From CAIVAT01 sp964473485 (GTDB taxonomy: Bacteria; Bacteroidota; Bacteroidia; Bacteroidales; FEN-979): 64,000 nt of DNA. Under the pieces are notes generated by a model that saw only the letters and a list, made by a program, of their open reading frames with translations, made no database searches and had not been told where the DNA came from. Numbering within the stretch: the stretch's first letter is position 1; each line of letters begins with the position of its first letter. Positions 35,706-46,583 of the stretch are shown piece by piece. The stretch lies in contig CAYYPH010000012.1 in NCBI GenBank assembly GCA_964473485.1, forward strand, positions 1 through 64,000, in the 5' to 3' direction. Position numbers and translations under genes: made by a program.

Positions 35706-35885
35706 TGAGCAACCATCCATTCACCAGTCAAAGATAAGCACTATCTGCATCTGGCCCTGTCCTCCCTCTCTTTTCATGCGTTTTCACGGGCAGCATCCTT
35801 AGTGACGTGTTCTCCCTGCAACCGGTTGCGAACCATGATCCGGCCGGGTTGTAATCACAGTCCTTGTGCCCTGCCCGTCCATCTC

Positions 35886-36602
35886 TCAGCACAATTCCAG
35901 GTACCATAACCCCCGGGTTGCCGGGGCGTCCCCGTCAGATCCCGAAGTGTATGGGCCGCCTTCCAGCGGCCGGAACACCTTGTCGCCGGCGCTGAAACCG
36001 ATGGGTGTGCGGAAAACAGGCCCGTCGAAACAAAACGTATGATATTCACCGTTTTCGCCGCAGGGATCAACGTTCGACGGAAGTTCACGGATGAATTTGC
36101 CATCGACCTCCCGCCCAAGCCACTCTTCACCCAGAAAGGCATCGTTGGTGCAGCACACCACGGTCCTGAAACCGCTGCCGGTGAATTCGCGGATCAGCCG
36201 GCCGGTATCGGAGCCCCACAATGGGAATACCGCCTCCATCCCGGCCTTAGCCAGGTTCTGCTCACGGTAAGCACGCAAGTCCTCCAGAAAAATATCGCCG
36301 AAGATGACATGCCGGATCCCTTCCGACCGGGCCTTGAGGAGCACTGCTTCCATCTGCCGCTCATATTCCTCGTTCGTCCCTTCCGCGACCCATACCTTGA
36401 GCAAAGGTATTCCGACCGAAGCCGCCTGGCGATCCAGCAACTCCTCCCTGACCCCGTGCATGGAAATGCGCCGGAAGTCACTATTAAGGGTGGTCAACAG
36501 GTATCTGACCCCGAACCGTCCCTCTTTCAAAACCCTATTCAGGCAAAAGGCGGAATCCTTTCCTCCGCTCCACGCCATGATTGCAGGTTGTTTCTGGCTC
36601 AT
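35886..36602 (-). CDS. Dph6-related PP-loop ATP pyrophosphatase
   Basis: A 238-residue cytosolic enzyme. The PP-loop SGGKDSAF lies at residues 12-19, followed by LLTTLNSDFRRISMHGV and IRHVIFGDIFLEDLRAYRE. The C-terminal motif NVDPCGENGEYHTFCFDGPVF is diagnostic for the diphthine-ammonia ligase-related (Dph6/MJ0570) family. Bacteria have no diphthamide, so the bacterial member acts on an unknown acceptor, activating it with ATP. It is followed by no obvious partner gene. Confidence 0.9.
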   Translation of the reverse strand: MSQKQPAIMAWSGGKDSAFCLNRVLKEGRFGVRYLLTTLNSDFRRISMHGVREELLDRQAASVGIPLLKVWVAEGTNEEYERQMEAVLLKARSEGIRHVIFGDIFLEDLRAYREQNLAKAGMEAVFPLWGSDTGRLIREFTGSGFRTVVCCTNDAFLGEEWLGREVDGKFIRELPSNVDPCGENGEYHTFCFDGPVFRTPIGFSAGDKVFRPLEGGPYTSGSDGDAPATRGLWYLELC

Positions 36603-36802
36603 ATATCCTGATTTTCATCAATTCTGTAAACTCAAACAGCTGCAACTGACAATGACTGGCAATCCATCATTGTCAAAACTCCGGTCAGACAGTTATTCCT
36701 GTGCGACTCCTGCCTTTCTCCGTTATCTGCCGGCACAGGGCAAAAATAGCCGGTTTTTCACGATTCCGTTGTAACTTTACCCCTGTTTTTCATTTCTGAA
36801 CC

Positions 36803-37588
36803 ATGAAGCGGATCCTGCTTTTGCCAATGCTGATAACCATCTGTCATTCTCCGGCATATTCAGTGAATTTTAACTGTTCAAAAATGTTTACATCCATGGA
36901 ACAAAAAATTAATCCTGAAGAGGTCCTCCGGTTTGCCTCTGCCATTGGGTGGCTCGGACAGGCGACTGTCAGGATCCACCACAACGGGAAAGTGATCTAC
37001 ATCGATCCATATCAGCTGAAAGCCACGGACAAGGCCGACCTTATCCTGATCACCCACGATCACAACGATCATCTCTCGCTCCCCGACATTGCCAAGATCG
37101 CCGGAGCTGAAACTCCCATCGTGGTTGCTGCCGCCGGCCGGGAAAAGCTGGAGCAGGCGGGTTATAAAAACATCCAGACCGTAAGTCCCGGATCGGAGAT
37201 CACGGTGATGGACCTCATGATCAGCGCAGTACCGGCCTACAACATCACCAAACCGATGCATCCGAAAAACAAAAGTTATGTGGGTTACGTGATCGATTTC
37301 GGCGGGATCAGGGTTTACCATACCGGCGATACGGAGCGGGTTCCCGAAATGAAAGCGATCCGTTGCGACATCATCCTCGTGCCACTGGGTCAGAAGTATA
37401 CCATGAACAGCGTGGAGGATGCCGTCGAAGCGGTACTCGACACCGGGGCTTCCGTGGCCATACCCATCCATTACGGGTTGTACGAAGGTTCGGCGGAAGA
37501 TGGACAGAAATTCACCGCACTGCTTAAATCAAAAAATGTAACGGTTGTTTACGGAAAATACACATCCGTTGAAATCACAATGAATTAA
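36803..37588 (+). CDS. UlaG-like metallo-beta-lactamase-fold hydrolase
   Basis: A 261-residue protein. The metal motif THDHNDHLS (HxHxDH) lies near residues 93-101; later ligands appear in RVYHTGDTERVPEMK and PIHYGLYEG. The overall pattern is UPF0173/UlaG-type (IGWLGQATVRIHHNGKVIYIDPYQ). The N-terminal 20 residues (MKRILLLPMLITICHSPAYS) look like a signal peptide, unusual for this mostly cytosolic family; an internal ATG at residue 28 would remove it. A TAACTTTA box (near 36771) may be the promoter. It precedes the YitT gene by five bases. Confidence 0.85.
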   Translation: MKRILLLPMLITICHSPAYSVNFNCSKMFTSMEQKINPEEVLRFASAIGWLGQATVRIHHNGKVIYIDPYQLKATDKADLILITHDHNDHLSLPDIAKIAGAETPIVVAAAGREKLEQAGYKNIQTVSPGSEITVMDLMISAVPAYNITKPMHPKNKSYVGYVIDFGGIRVYHTGDTERVPEMKAIRCDIILVPLGQKYTMNSVEDAVEAVLDTGASVAIPIHYGLYEGSAEDGQKFTALLKSKNVTVVYGKYTSVEITMN

Positions 37589-37593
37589 AAAAA

Positions 37594-38508
37594 ATGAAGC
37601 CCCGCATCATCCCATCGATATTCCAGGGCGAGAAACTCTTCTCGGCCCGCTGGTTCAAATCGTACCTTCAGATCGCCATCGGTACCTTCCTCGTGTCGGT
37701 CGGCTACGTCATGTTCATCAGTCCCGATAAAATCGTCCCGGGCGGAATTTACGGCATCTCCATCATGCTGCACTACCTCCTCGGAACCCCGATCGGGATG
37801 ACGGCGCTGGCTTTTAACATCCCGCTCACCCTGATCGGCACCCAACTTTTAGGGCCGCGGTTCGGCGTCAAGACCGTCGTCGCGTTCGTCCTCACCTCCG
37901 TTTATGTTGATACGCTCTATTACTTCTTTGGCTCAGAACCGTTGGTTGAAGGCGAGACGCTGGTCGCTTCGATCTTTGGCGGTCTCTTCGTGGGGTCCGG
38001 GGTTGCGCTGACCTTCAAAGCCAAGGCCACCAGCGGGGGCAGCGACGTGATTGCGATGATCCTCCAGAAATACACCCGCCTGCCTTCCGGGCAGCTGATG
38101 ATGATGGTCGACGGGGTGATCGTGTTAGGCAGCCTGCTCGTGTTCGGCGATTGGAGGATCCCCCTTTTCAGTTTCATCACCATTTTTGTCATCGGCCGTG
38201 TCATCGATTTCACCCTCCACGGCTTCAGCTACGATAAAACGCTCTTCATCATCTCTGACAAACACGCGGAAATCCGCGACAGCATCATCAACGACCTCAA
38301 ACGGGGCGGCACCTTCCTGCATGGCGAAGGGATGTACAACCATGCCGAAAAGCAGATCATCTTCACCGTTCTGAGCCCCCGCGAGATGTACCTCCTCGAG
38401 GAATACGTGAACCGCATCGACCCCAACGCCTTTATCGCCGTGCTCGAGGCCTATGAAATCCTTGGCAAGGGCTTCAAATCGCTGAGCGAGAAGGTGGAGG
38501 AGAAATAG
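37594..38508 (+). CDS. YitT-family membrane protein (DUF161 plus DUF2179)
   Basis: A 304-residue protein with about five or six helices in the first 200 residues and a cytosolic DUF2179 ferredoxin-like domain at the end (KTLFIISDKHAEIRDSIIND; RGGTFLHGEGMY; VNRIDPNAFIAVLEA). Family hallmarks PGGIYGISIMLHYL and ATSGGSDVIAMIL are clear. The molecular role of the family is not known. Five bases downstream of the UlaG-like gene and probably co-transcribed. Confidence 0.9.
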   Translation: MKPRIIPSIFQGEKLFSARWFKSYLQIAIGTFLVSVGYVMFISPDKIVPGGIYGISIMLHYLLGTPIGMTALAFNIPLTLIGTQLLGPRFGVKTVVAFVLTSVYVDTLYYFFGSEPLVEGETLVASIFGGLFVGSGVALTFKAKATSGGSDVIAMILQKYTRLPSGQLMMMVDGVIVLGSLLVFGDWRIPLFSFITIFVIGRVIDFTLHGFSYDKTLFIISDKHAEIRDSIINDLKRGGTFLHGEGMYNHAEKQIIFTVLSPREMYLLEEYVNRIDPNAFIAVLEAYEILGKGFKSLSEKVEEK

Positions 38509-38614
38509 CGTTGAATCATCCGAGTTAAACCCGGCAGCGATGTGAAACCATCATACCATCGGGTTGCGTTGCCGTGACTGCATTCCATAAAACCGGAACA
38601 ATTGATTTCACCCG

Positions 38615-41600
38615 TCAGTTCTGGTTGATCAGGTTGCCTTTCAGGTCGACGATGCCGTTGTTGGTTATCATACCACCCTGGCCGATCGTCAGGTTGCCTG
38701 TTACGGTCAATGATCCTGAAATGGTAAGGGTAAGGATCCCCCCGGCGCCGACCACCATGCTTTTGCAGGACCGTCCTGCATCGGTAATGCTGCACGGGTT
38801 TGGTGTTGCGCCCGGGATGAGCACATTATCGCCGGCAGCCGGGACCCCCGATGGAGTCCAGTTATTGCCGGTACCCCAATCAGCCGACTGCGACCCATTC
38901 CAGATTTTATCAGGCATATAGGCAATTTCATAACAACCGATGGTCGGCGCTGATGGATCGCGCGGATCTCCGTCAATATCCTCAGTTACCTCCGTCAATC
39001 CCGTACCTCCCCCCGCGAGCGGCGATCCGGCAAGGGGGTGCAGGTCGTCGGTAACATCGGTGTATATCGGATCTGAACTGATGGAGTTCTGATCCCTTTC
39101 GTAAAGCAGTTGCCATTGACTGAGGGTCGGGATAAAGTTCCCGTCATAAATACCCAGACTGTCATTCGCCGCGTACAGGTCGTTGTAACCGGAAATGAAA
39201 TTCACTGTATCGCTGTATTCAAAACAATAATTATTACCATTGGCATTGGTTGACCTGAAATTGGCCAGCGAATTGTTTTTCATCTCGAAGAAGGCAGAAC
39301 TGTTCCGGTACAAGGCAACAGTCTGGTAATAAAAGATCCCGGGTGTTGCCGGATGGTTTGTCTGTGAAGCGATTCCCTGTGGCCCGCCGGATATACTCAC
39401 CGAGTTGTGGTAGAACTGGTAGGCATCGAAGTCTCCGCTAAAATCGTAAACGCCATAAATCAGCGGATCAGCCGATGCTCCGCCGTCGATGGCCACCGAG
39501 TTGTTGTAGATTTCGTTGATAAAGCCGTCCGAGGTGTTGAGGTAAAGACCACAGATCGTTGGGAAAACAACAGGATAGAGTACATGTCCAATACCGGTGA
39601 TCCGGTTGCTGTTCACATGGGCGTTCTCGGCGAAGATTCCCCTGACCTCCGGATACCCGGAAGTACAGGAGAATCCCAGGTTCTGGATGATGTTTTGTTC
39701 GATTATGCATGTTGCGCTCGGGTCTTCTACACGGATCGCATCCATCACGGCAGAGGAGGACGCATTCCTGACAGAGAGGGCCGGATTCTCATTCCCTATC
39801 ACATTGCAGGTTATCGATACCCAGCAGGTCTCCGCCCAGATCCCGTAAAACCATCCGGCATTGGCCGAAGATTGGTGAATATTCCGGATAGTGTTGTGGC
39901 TGATACTGTTGGAAGCCCATCCGGCCGAGAGATATATCCCGGCGAAATCCTGGGTGCCGGGATTGTTCAGGGTGTTCCCGCTGCATTGGGGTCCGGAGCC
40001 ACCGATGAAGTTGTAATTGATTCTATTGTTGAAAGAGAGTGATCCGGCATTGAAATAGATCGCCGCCTGGAAGTTCGTCGGCTGCACAGATGCATTATCA
40101 AAGAAACTGTTCCCGATGATCATCCAGTCGCCACCATTCCCGGTGTTGTGGATGAATAAGCCGAAACGGCTGTAATTGGAAAAATTATTGCTCCTGATGG
40201 TGTTGTTACGGTTCGGGTTGGAGGAAGTTCCCTGCGAATAGAAACCGTACAGCGGGTAGAAGGCCAGATCAGTGCGTTCACAAATGTCGTTATATAGAAA
40301 CTGGTTAAAAGAATTGCCTGAGAAAACGGTGGAGGTACTCAGGTGGATGGCATAATACCCCGATTCGATGATACAATTCCGTATGATGTTATTCTGGGAT
40401 CCGTTCAGGAACCGGATGCCGGGGGCTGCGTTATTGGTGTTCCTTATCCGGAGGTATTTGGTAACTGTATCACCGGTTCCACCGTTGATGATCAGTCTTT
40501 TGGCTCCGTTCAGGGTGATGAGGGCATTGGCCGCATTTCCGGAGATCAACCGTTCGGTAGAACCATCAGGAACAATACTGAGTGTGTAGTTTCCGGTGCC
40601 TTCCTCTTTCCATGGATACAACTGAATAGTCCCTGGTTCTGCAAGATCGGAAATGACCGTGGCGACAACATGGCCGTTTAAAAGGTATTTGTTGGCGGCA
40701 TCGAACAAGCCCCCGCTGCCCGTCAGGTTTGGATATTGCCCCCCGGTGCCCACGGTTATCACTCCATTCAGCCCGGGAACGATCCGGTAAGCCGATGGTG
40801 AAACAGGATAAACGGAACATGCCGGTGGATTGTAGGTGAACCCTGAAGCGCCGGCCGAAGGCTGCACGCTGACATTCGGTACAGGCCTGGTATCCTGTGC
40901 GGCAATGAAATAATAGACACTGTCGAACACCGATACTCCGCCGCCAAAGGTAAACTGGTACTGACTTCCTCCTAAATAAACCCCCGTTGATGCATTCCAG
41001 GCTCCCTTGTTGATGTTCCAGTAAAGTACCGGCAAACCGGGACCGGCAGTCGGAACCCCGGTCGAATCCGTCACCGTGGCCACCAGGTTTCTTGCCCCGA
41101 AGTCTGCGGTATTTGCCAGTGTCGTGTAAACAATAAAAGGTCCCCTTACATCGGTTGCCGTTTCAAGCGCCCCCATGGTAGGAGTAGTACCATTCCTCGG
41201 TACATTTTCAAAATCGGTGGTGATGCCGGCAACGGGGATGGCAGCTTTGTATGCCGGCGATGTGAGGTCAATGTGCAAATCGGTTGCACTGGCAAAGACC
41301 GGATCTTCACCGTTCGAATGAAGGTCCTGAAGGGTGATGGCACGCCACTGGTTAATGGTGGTTGCATTGCTGTAATCGCAAAAACCGAGTCTTCCCTGGC
41401 TTCCACCGGCATAGTAATCGTTGTAGTCGATGGAAGTGAAACCTGCCCGTCCCATAAAAGAATAGATTGCGTAAGCAGTGGCGCTGGCCCCAGTGTTAAC
41501 GATCGAGTTACTGAAAATGTTGTTCTTCAGCGTAATGCCTCCCTGGGCATTGATATACAACGCGGCACTCACATCGCCGGCCACCGGGCGGTTCACATTT

Positions 41601-44600
41601 CCGGTCAGATTTACGGAGTTGTAATACAGGGCCACGCCGTTTGCGTTGTCAATTCTAATCCCCGCGATCCCGTCGGAACCCAGATTGTTGCTTCCCAAAG
41701 CCTTGATATCTGTAATTATATTGTTATAAACCAGCATATTGGAATTATCGAACCCGGGACCTATCCGGATTCCCGTGGAACCGGTAAAGGAAGTGCCGGT
41801 ATAGCGAACCCCCGTCACATGGTTTCCATTTACAATGGCTGAAATACATCCTGTACTAACATTGATGCCCTGCGGATGGGCCGATGCGTTGTTGATGTTG
41901 AAAACCCTGTTCCCACTGACGATAACATCGGGACACTGCGTCAGGTTTATACCGTACCGCGAGATCTCGTGGCCGGCCGTCAGCGATCCGATGGAAACGC
42001 CTTCGATCACCATCCCGTCGTTTTTTCCCGCAGCGTTGCCTCCGGCGTAGATGCCGGTGGCGGCTTTCGTTATGAGGCAGTTGATGATTGATACCTGGTC
42101 AAGGTCATAACCCGCGTTACCGGCTGTTGAGCCGCCCATTGCTACACCGTATGAGGTCGATCCGTTATGGCCTGTGCTGATGTTGCAATTCCTGATGGTG
42201 ATCCCGCTGCAACCCTGTCCGGCTGCTGTCCCGATGAGTTGAATGGCGGCGATGGTTCCCGATGTGGCGGTGTTGATGATCGTAAGAAAACGCCCGTCGT
42301 TGTTGTACCTGCCATCGAAGGTGACCCGCTGCGCCGCGTTCAGCCGGATCAGTCCCCCTGAAAATGTTCCCGACAACGTTCTGTTTGCTGCCGCGTCGGG
42401 AACAACGGTCAGTGAAAATCCGGTCCCGCCTGCTTCATACCACTGGGTAAAGGCGTTGGTACCCGGTTCGGTGATGTCGGAGACAACGGTTGCCGTCACA
42501 TCTCCCTTTAATCCCACCAGGGCGATCTTCTCCACCAGGCCGCCAACCCCGGTCAGGGTCGGATAATCGCCACCTGTACCGACCGTGATCACGCCGGCAA
42601 GCGCAGCCTTTACCGTCCGGTTGCCGCCCGGAGCCTGCACATCGGGTGTGTAGGCAACACCCCGCACGGTGATTGAATTACACTCCGCATCAACCAGGTC
42701 GTTGTCAACCACACCCATGGCAATGTCGTAAGTAAGCCAGAAATAGTTGGTACCTTCTGCCAGAACCTGTGACCCGGCGATGGTAAACGCTCCTGAAGGC
42801 GATGTGAAGGTCGTACCAAACTGGTTTACGGTGGAAAAAACATTGGAAACACCGGTATAATAAACCTTTGCATTGGCGATATCGGCCACACGGGTACTGC
42901 CGTTCGTGCTGAAGGTCATGGAGGTCAGGACAGCCGGATCGAGATTCCCGGAAGTGGCCACCTGGATGCCGATGATCTCCTGGCTCGCAGCCCCTTCCCT
43001 GACGAAGGCCGTGCTGGCCTGGACAGTGGTACTGCCGGCGTAATTCATTCTCTTATCCCCGGTTGTGAAATAACTCAGTCCCGGTAAGGTGCCTGTGATC
43101 AGTGTATTACCTGTAGGACCGGCAAGGCTGACAAGGTCGTAGATACCATTTTTGACCTCACTTTTGGCAATGCCGCTGTTTGAGGTCAATCCCTCCTCGG
43201 TGATCCTTACCGCCAGGCTCGTAAGATTGCTTCCGCCCGATTCGGCGGTTAGCTGCCAATACCTGGTACCTGAAAGAGTGACCATGGAGGGGCCGGGAGT
43301 GCCTCCGGTGCCTTCATCGAACACCTCGGCACGTATCAGAATCTCACTTCCAGAGCCTGTGACCGGGTCGACCAGTTCGAGGGGACGGTATGCGGACTTG
43401 CCGAGCGGGAAAAGCCAGGTAGTTCCGGATGACAGCAATGCAGGCAACCTTCGCTGCAGCGGACCATTAACCTGCCCGGCCGTGTAGACGAGGTCGGCAG
43501 GTGTGGTTCCGGTAAGGGTAAAGATATTCGTTGAACTGGTAAACAGTGTTCCCGCCGACAGGGTCAGTTTTCCTGCCGAAAGCGGGGTGCCCAGGGTAAT
43601 GCCTGATGAATTGGCCACAGTCAGCATGCCGGTGATTGTTGCCGGCAATTCGGCGCCTGTAGTTTGGGGAACAGTTCCGTTATAGGTATAGTTCACCGTT
43701 CCCGACCCGAAATTCCGGGTCAGGGTGCCTGCGATCAGCCCGTCCCCCTGAACATAGGTGAAACCGGTCGTGCCTCCGGTTCCGGCAGTGAGTCCCGAAC
43801 CCACATTGAGATTTCCTTTGATCAGGCTCAGGGTTGCGTCGCCCAGCATGGTAAGGCCCGAAGGAATGGTCACCATCCCAGATCCGCCGAAACTGTTGTT
43901 GATCGTGAGACCGGCAACCTGGTTACCAGTTATGGTTCCGTTATTGGTCAGCCCCTGGTGTCCGGCAGAACTGGTGAATGACAGTTGGGAGGTCGCAGAA
44001 GTGTTAAGGGTAAGGGTGGCTCCGGTTCCGACCGTAATATTACCCGGATTTGTACCATTCATCCCGGCCATGATCAATGAATTTCCGTTTAAGGAGAAAT
44101 TTCCGGTGCTCTCAAGCGACAGATCCCCCCGGATCACCAACTCCCCGGCCAGGTTGCAGTTGTGGTTCGCGGCGAGACTGGTCAGCGTCACGTTTGGGGC
44201 CGTACCACGGATGTGGAAGGTCTGGGCCGATCCTGACGCGCTGCTTCCAAGCTGAAGGAGCCCGCCGGTGATCGTGCTGACGGAGGCATTGTTGTAATAA
44301 TCGATCTTCACCGTCCCGGTATTGGCTTTCACCAGGCAGATTGTCCCTCCCGACATGTTGAAAACACTCGATGCATTCGTCAACCCGAAACCGGGCGAGT
44401 TCGATGACGTATTGCCAACCGTGGTAAGATTCACCGATCCGCCGCTTTGGTTCCAGGTCACCGCATTGGCCGTATTGATCCTTCCCGTAACATTGAGTGT
44501 TCCGTTTTCGATCAGGAATACAGCTCCGGCAGCCGCACTCATGGAATTCCCGGCAACAGTCCCGATGGTATATACACCGGCCGACAATTTAAGTAAACCA

Positions 44601-46309
44601 TTGTTACCGGGGGATCCGTTCAATCCAACAACCGTGAAATTCGGATTGTTCATCCAGAAGCCTCCCTTAAGCGGTATATCATATCCAGTGGATAAAAAAA
44701 CTTTATTGGAATAGGTAAAAGAGCCGCCAATCTTCACAGTCCCGGCTGTATGCGTGTAGATGAAACCGGTCTCTGCAACACCCGATCCCGAACAGGGTGC
44801 CAGGAATTCCAGGATGGGAGGGATGGTAGTGGCAGTTGCATTCACCGATCCCTTGTTGAGCACCACCCGGTAAAAATCAATGGTTCCTGACCCGGATACT
44901 GAAGCATCCGGTATTCCGAAGAAAGTTACGGTGCATTTGCCGTTGGATGATCCGATGTACATGTCGAAAACTCCGTTCACTGCCAGGCTCCCGGTACCCG
45001 GGGCGGTTGCTGTTGTGCCGCCAATGCGCAGGGTGTGCGACAGATTGGCTCCCCCCGCGGCACCTGCATCAAAGATCCCACCTGTAGCAACGTTCACCCC
45101 CTGGATGGTGGTGAGCGATTGAGCCGTTGTGCCGAACCTGAGGATCCCTGTAGCCCCCTGACCCACCGTAAGTGCATTGCACTCTGCTGCTCCGTTGATA
45201 ATCACGGTGGTTCCATTGGCGATCGTTACATTGTCCAGGGTGGTCGGCAAGGCTCCGGTCGACCAGGTCAGCGGGTCGGTCCAGTTGCCGCTGAGTATCG
45301 ATGTGATCTCGGTGGGGGCAAGCGTCAACTGGCTGCCTGTGAGGAATGCCGATGGTGGGGTTCCTTCGTTGTTGGCCGAAATACGGTAATAATAGGTAAC
45401 ACCGGGAAGCAGTGCCGAATGACTTATTGAGTATGACCCGCCTGTGGTGGCCATGGTGGTTGAAGCAATCGTTCCAAGTAGGGTATAACTGATCCCGTCC
45501 TGAGAACTATAAATTGTGAAAAACGATTCGGTGGTCGAATTGTCGATCCAGTTCACGACCAGGCCCGTTTTCGTGATATCTGTGAACATCATTGATACCG
45601 GAGGAGCGGGTGTGGAGGACGGAGGATTGAAGGCATAGACCTGGCCGTCGGCCGGTTTGGTGTTGATCGTGGTGGTCTCAGCGGTTGAACTGATTACAGG
45701 GCTGGAGGATGCATTGTTTAATGAGAGGTAGTTACCTGCACCGGTCGCTACGGCTGTGATGCCTATCGAAGCGCTCGGTGATGCCAGCGAGCCGGCTTCG
45801 GGATGGTATACGAATTCGACCTTCCCGCTTGCCTCGTACAACCTTGCCTGGAACGTAATTCCCCCTGCCGTGGCCGTGTTCCTCCATTTCACATTGGTCC
45901 ATTCGGCGGTGAATATCCGGTTGGGTGCCGTGCCTGTCGTCAGGTAACTGAAATTGCCGGCCGACTGGATGTCGTTATCATCCCAGAGTGGTGCAATGAG
46001 CGGACGGTTTCCCCCTGAAGACAACGAGTTCGTCGGAGCGGCATTGGTGATGTTCTGGCCAAAGGTCATCCACCCCTTGGTAGAGGCCGAAACAGTCGTG
46101 TATGGCGTTCCCATGTAGTAAAAGGTGAATCCCAGCGGTATGGCGTTGAACCAGCCATCATCGGTATTCCCGCCACTGAGCGGCATCGTGGAAGCGCCGC
46201 TTAGCGGCACGAAGGACCCGGCAGTAGCGCTGAACTGGTAATTAGTGATGACCTGGGCGGTGAGGCTGTACGCCAGAAACACAGTAAAGAGGAGGATTAA
46301 CGTACGCAT
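38615..46309 (-). CDS. Giant secreted multi-domain protein: Fn3 and two beta-helix regions
   Basis: A 2564-residue protein with signal peptide MRTLILLFTVFLAYSLTAQ. Domain order: a beta-sandwich with conserved aromatic and glycine positions (about 20-230), a fibronectin type III domain (240-335), long repeated Gly/Thr/Asn-rich strands (about 340-1100), a BNR-related domain (about 1130-1230, ANAKVYYTGVSNVFSTVNQFG), and two parallel beta-helix blocks that each start ITVGTGG(D/Q)YP(T/N)LTG. The C-terminus (NWTPSGVPAAGDNVLIPGAT ... GNLINQN) ends inside what looks like a repeating strand module, without a visible T9SS sorting domain. It should be a surface adhesin or polysaccharide-interacting protein. 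Promoter not identified in the 274-base upstream gap, where I see nothing else. Confidence 0.85.
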   Translation of the reverse strand: MRTLILLFTVFLAYSLTAQVITNYQFSATAGSFVPLSGASTMPLSGGNTDDGWFNAIPLGFTFYYMGTPYTTVSASTKGWMTFGQNITNAAPTNSLSSGGNRPLIAPLWDDNDIQSAGNFSYLTTGTAPNRIFTAEWTNVKWRNTATAGGITFQARLYEASGKVEFVYHPEAGSLASPSASIGITAVATGAGNYLSLNNASSSPVISSTAETTTINTKPADGQVYAFNPPSSTPAPPVSMMFTDITKTGLVVNWIDNSTTESFFTIYSSQDGISYTLLGTIASTTMATTGGSYSISHSALLPGVTYYYRISANNEGTPPSAFLTGSQLTLAPTEITSILSGNWTDPLTWSTGALPTTLDNVTIANGTTVIINGAAECNALTVGQGATGILRFGTTAQSLTTIQGVNVATGGIFDAGAAGGANLSHTLRIGGTTATAPGTGSLAVNGVFDMYIGSSNGKCTVTFFGIPDASVSGSGTIDFYRVVLNKGSVNATATTIPPILEFLAPCSGSGVAETGFIYTHTAGTVKIGGSFTYSNKVFLSTGYDIPLKGGFWMNNPNFTVVGLNGSPGNNGLLKLSAGVYTIGTVAGNSMSAAAGAVFLIENGTLNVTGRINTANAVTWNQSGGSVNLTTVGNTSSNSPGFGLTNASSVFNMSGGTICLVKANTGTVKIDYYNNASVSTITGGLLQLGSSASGSAQTFHIRGTAPNVTLTSLAANHNCNLAGELVIRGDLSLESTGNFSLNGNSLIMAGMNGTNPGNITVGTGATLTLNTSATSQLSFTSSAGHQGLTNNGTITGNQVAGLTINNSFGGSGMVTIPSGLTMLGDATLSLIKGNLNVGSGLTAGTGGTTGFTYVQGDGLIAGTLTRNFGSGTVNYTYNGTVPQTTGAELPATITGMLTVANSSGITLGTPLSAGKLTLSAGTLFTSSTNIFTLTGTTPADLVYTAGQVNGPLQRRLPALLSSGTTWLFPLGKSAYRPLELVDPVTGSGSEILIRAEVFDEGTGGTPGPSMVTLSGTRYWQLTAESGGSNLTSLAVRITEEGLTSNSGIAKSEVKNGIYDLVSLAGPTGNTLITGTLPGLSYFTTGDKRMNYAGSTTVQASTAFVREGAASQEIIGIQVATSGNLDPAVLTSMTFSTNGSTRVADIANAKVYYTGVSNVFSTVNQFGTTFTSPSGAFTIAGSQVLAEGTNYFWLTYDIAMGVVDNDLVDAECNSITVRGVAYTPDVQAPGGNRTVKAALAGVITVGTGGDYPTLTGVGGLVEKIALVGLKGDVTATVVSDITEPGTNAFTQWYEAGGTGFSLTVVPDAAANRTLSGTFSGGLIRLNAAQRVTFDGRYNNDGRFLTIINTATSGTIAAIQLIGTAAGQGCSGITIRNCNISTGHNGSTSYGVAMGGSTAGNAGYDLDQVSIINCLITKAATGIYAGGNAAGKNDGMVIEGVSIGSLTAGHEISRYGINLTQCPDVIVSGNRVFNINNASAHPQGINVSTGCISAIVNGNHVTGVRYTGTSFTGSTGIRIGPGFDNSNMLVYNNIITDIKALGSNNLGSDGIAGIRIDNANGVALYYNSVNLTGNVNRPVAGDVSAALYINAQGGITLKNNIFSNSIVNTGASATAYAIYSFMGRAGFTSIDYNDYYAGGSQGRLGFCDYSNATTINQWRAITLQDLHSNGEDPVFASATDLHIDLTSPAYKAAIPVAGITTDFENVPRNGTTPTMGALETATDVRGPFIVYTTLANTADFGARNLVATVTDSTGVPTAGPGLPVLYWNINKGAWNASTGVYLGGSQYQFTFGGGVSVFDSVYYFIAAQDTRPVPNVSVQPSAGASGFTYNPPACSVYPVSPSAYRIVPGLNGVITVGTGGQYPNLTGSGGLFDAANKYLLNGHVVATVISDLAEPGTIQLYPWKEEGTGNYTLSIVPDGSTERLISGNAANALITLNGAKRLIINGGTGDTVTKYLRIRNTNNAAPGIRFLNGSQNNIIRNCIIESGYYAIHLSTSTVFSGNSFNQFLYNDICERTDLAFYPLYGFYSQGTSSNPNRNNTIRSNNFSNYSRFGLFIHNTGNGGDWMIIGNSFFDNASVQPTNFQAAIYFNAGSLSFNNRINYNFIGGSGPQCSGNTLNNPGTQDFAGIYLSAGWASNSISHNTIRNIHQSSANAGWFYGIWAETCWVSITCNVIGNENPALSVRNASSSAVMDAIRVEDPSATCIIEQNIIQNLGFSCTSGYPEVRGIFAENAHVNSNRITGIGHVLYPVVFPTICGLYLNTSDGFINEIYNNSVAIDGGASADPLIYGVYDFSGDFDAYQFYHNSVSISGGPQGIASQTNHPATPGIFYYQTVALYRNSSAFFEMKNNSLANFRSTNANGNNYCFEYSDTVNFISGYNDLYAANDSLGIYDGNFIPTLSQWQLLYERDQNSISSDPIYTDVTDDLHPLAGSPLAGGGTGLTEVTEDIDGDPRDPSAPTIGCYEIAYMPDKIWNGSQSADWGTGNNWTPSGVPAAGDNVLIPGATPNPCSITDAGRSCKSMVVGAGGILTLTISGSLTVTGNLTIGQGGMITNNGIVDLKGNLINQN

Positions 46310-46583
46310 GACACTCTTTTTTTAGGTTTGCATTACGAAAATAAGCTATTCCTTTCAATAAAAAACAAAAAAACCGGTTGCTTGTTAGAAACCAGAACTA
46401 AATCCTTCTGTATAGAGGTCGGGGAATAACAGTTCTTGAAGGATGAAGGCACTCTTCCGCCCGCATGTGACCCAAGCTGGGCCAGTCGTTATAATAATGT
46501 TTTGCGAAGGTCTCTGGGCCCAGGTTCGCATTAAACTAAATCCGCGACATCAATTCGCCAGACTATTCCCAGGTCTCCTGGCC

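Noticed and set aside
46310..46583. Search for RNA genes or promoters in the gap before the giant adhesin
   Set aside because: No tRNA-like folding, no TAnnTTTG on the required strand and no conserved motif seen.
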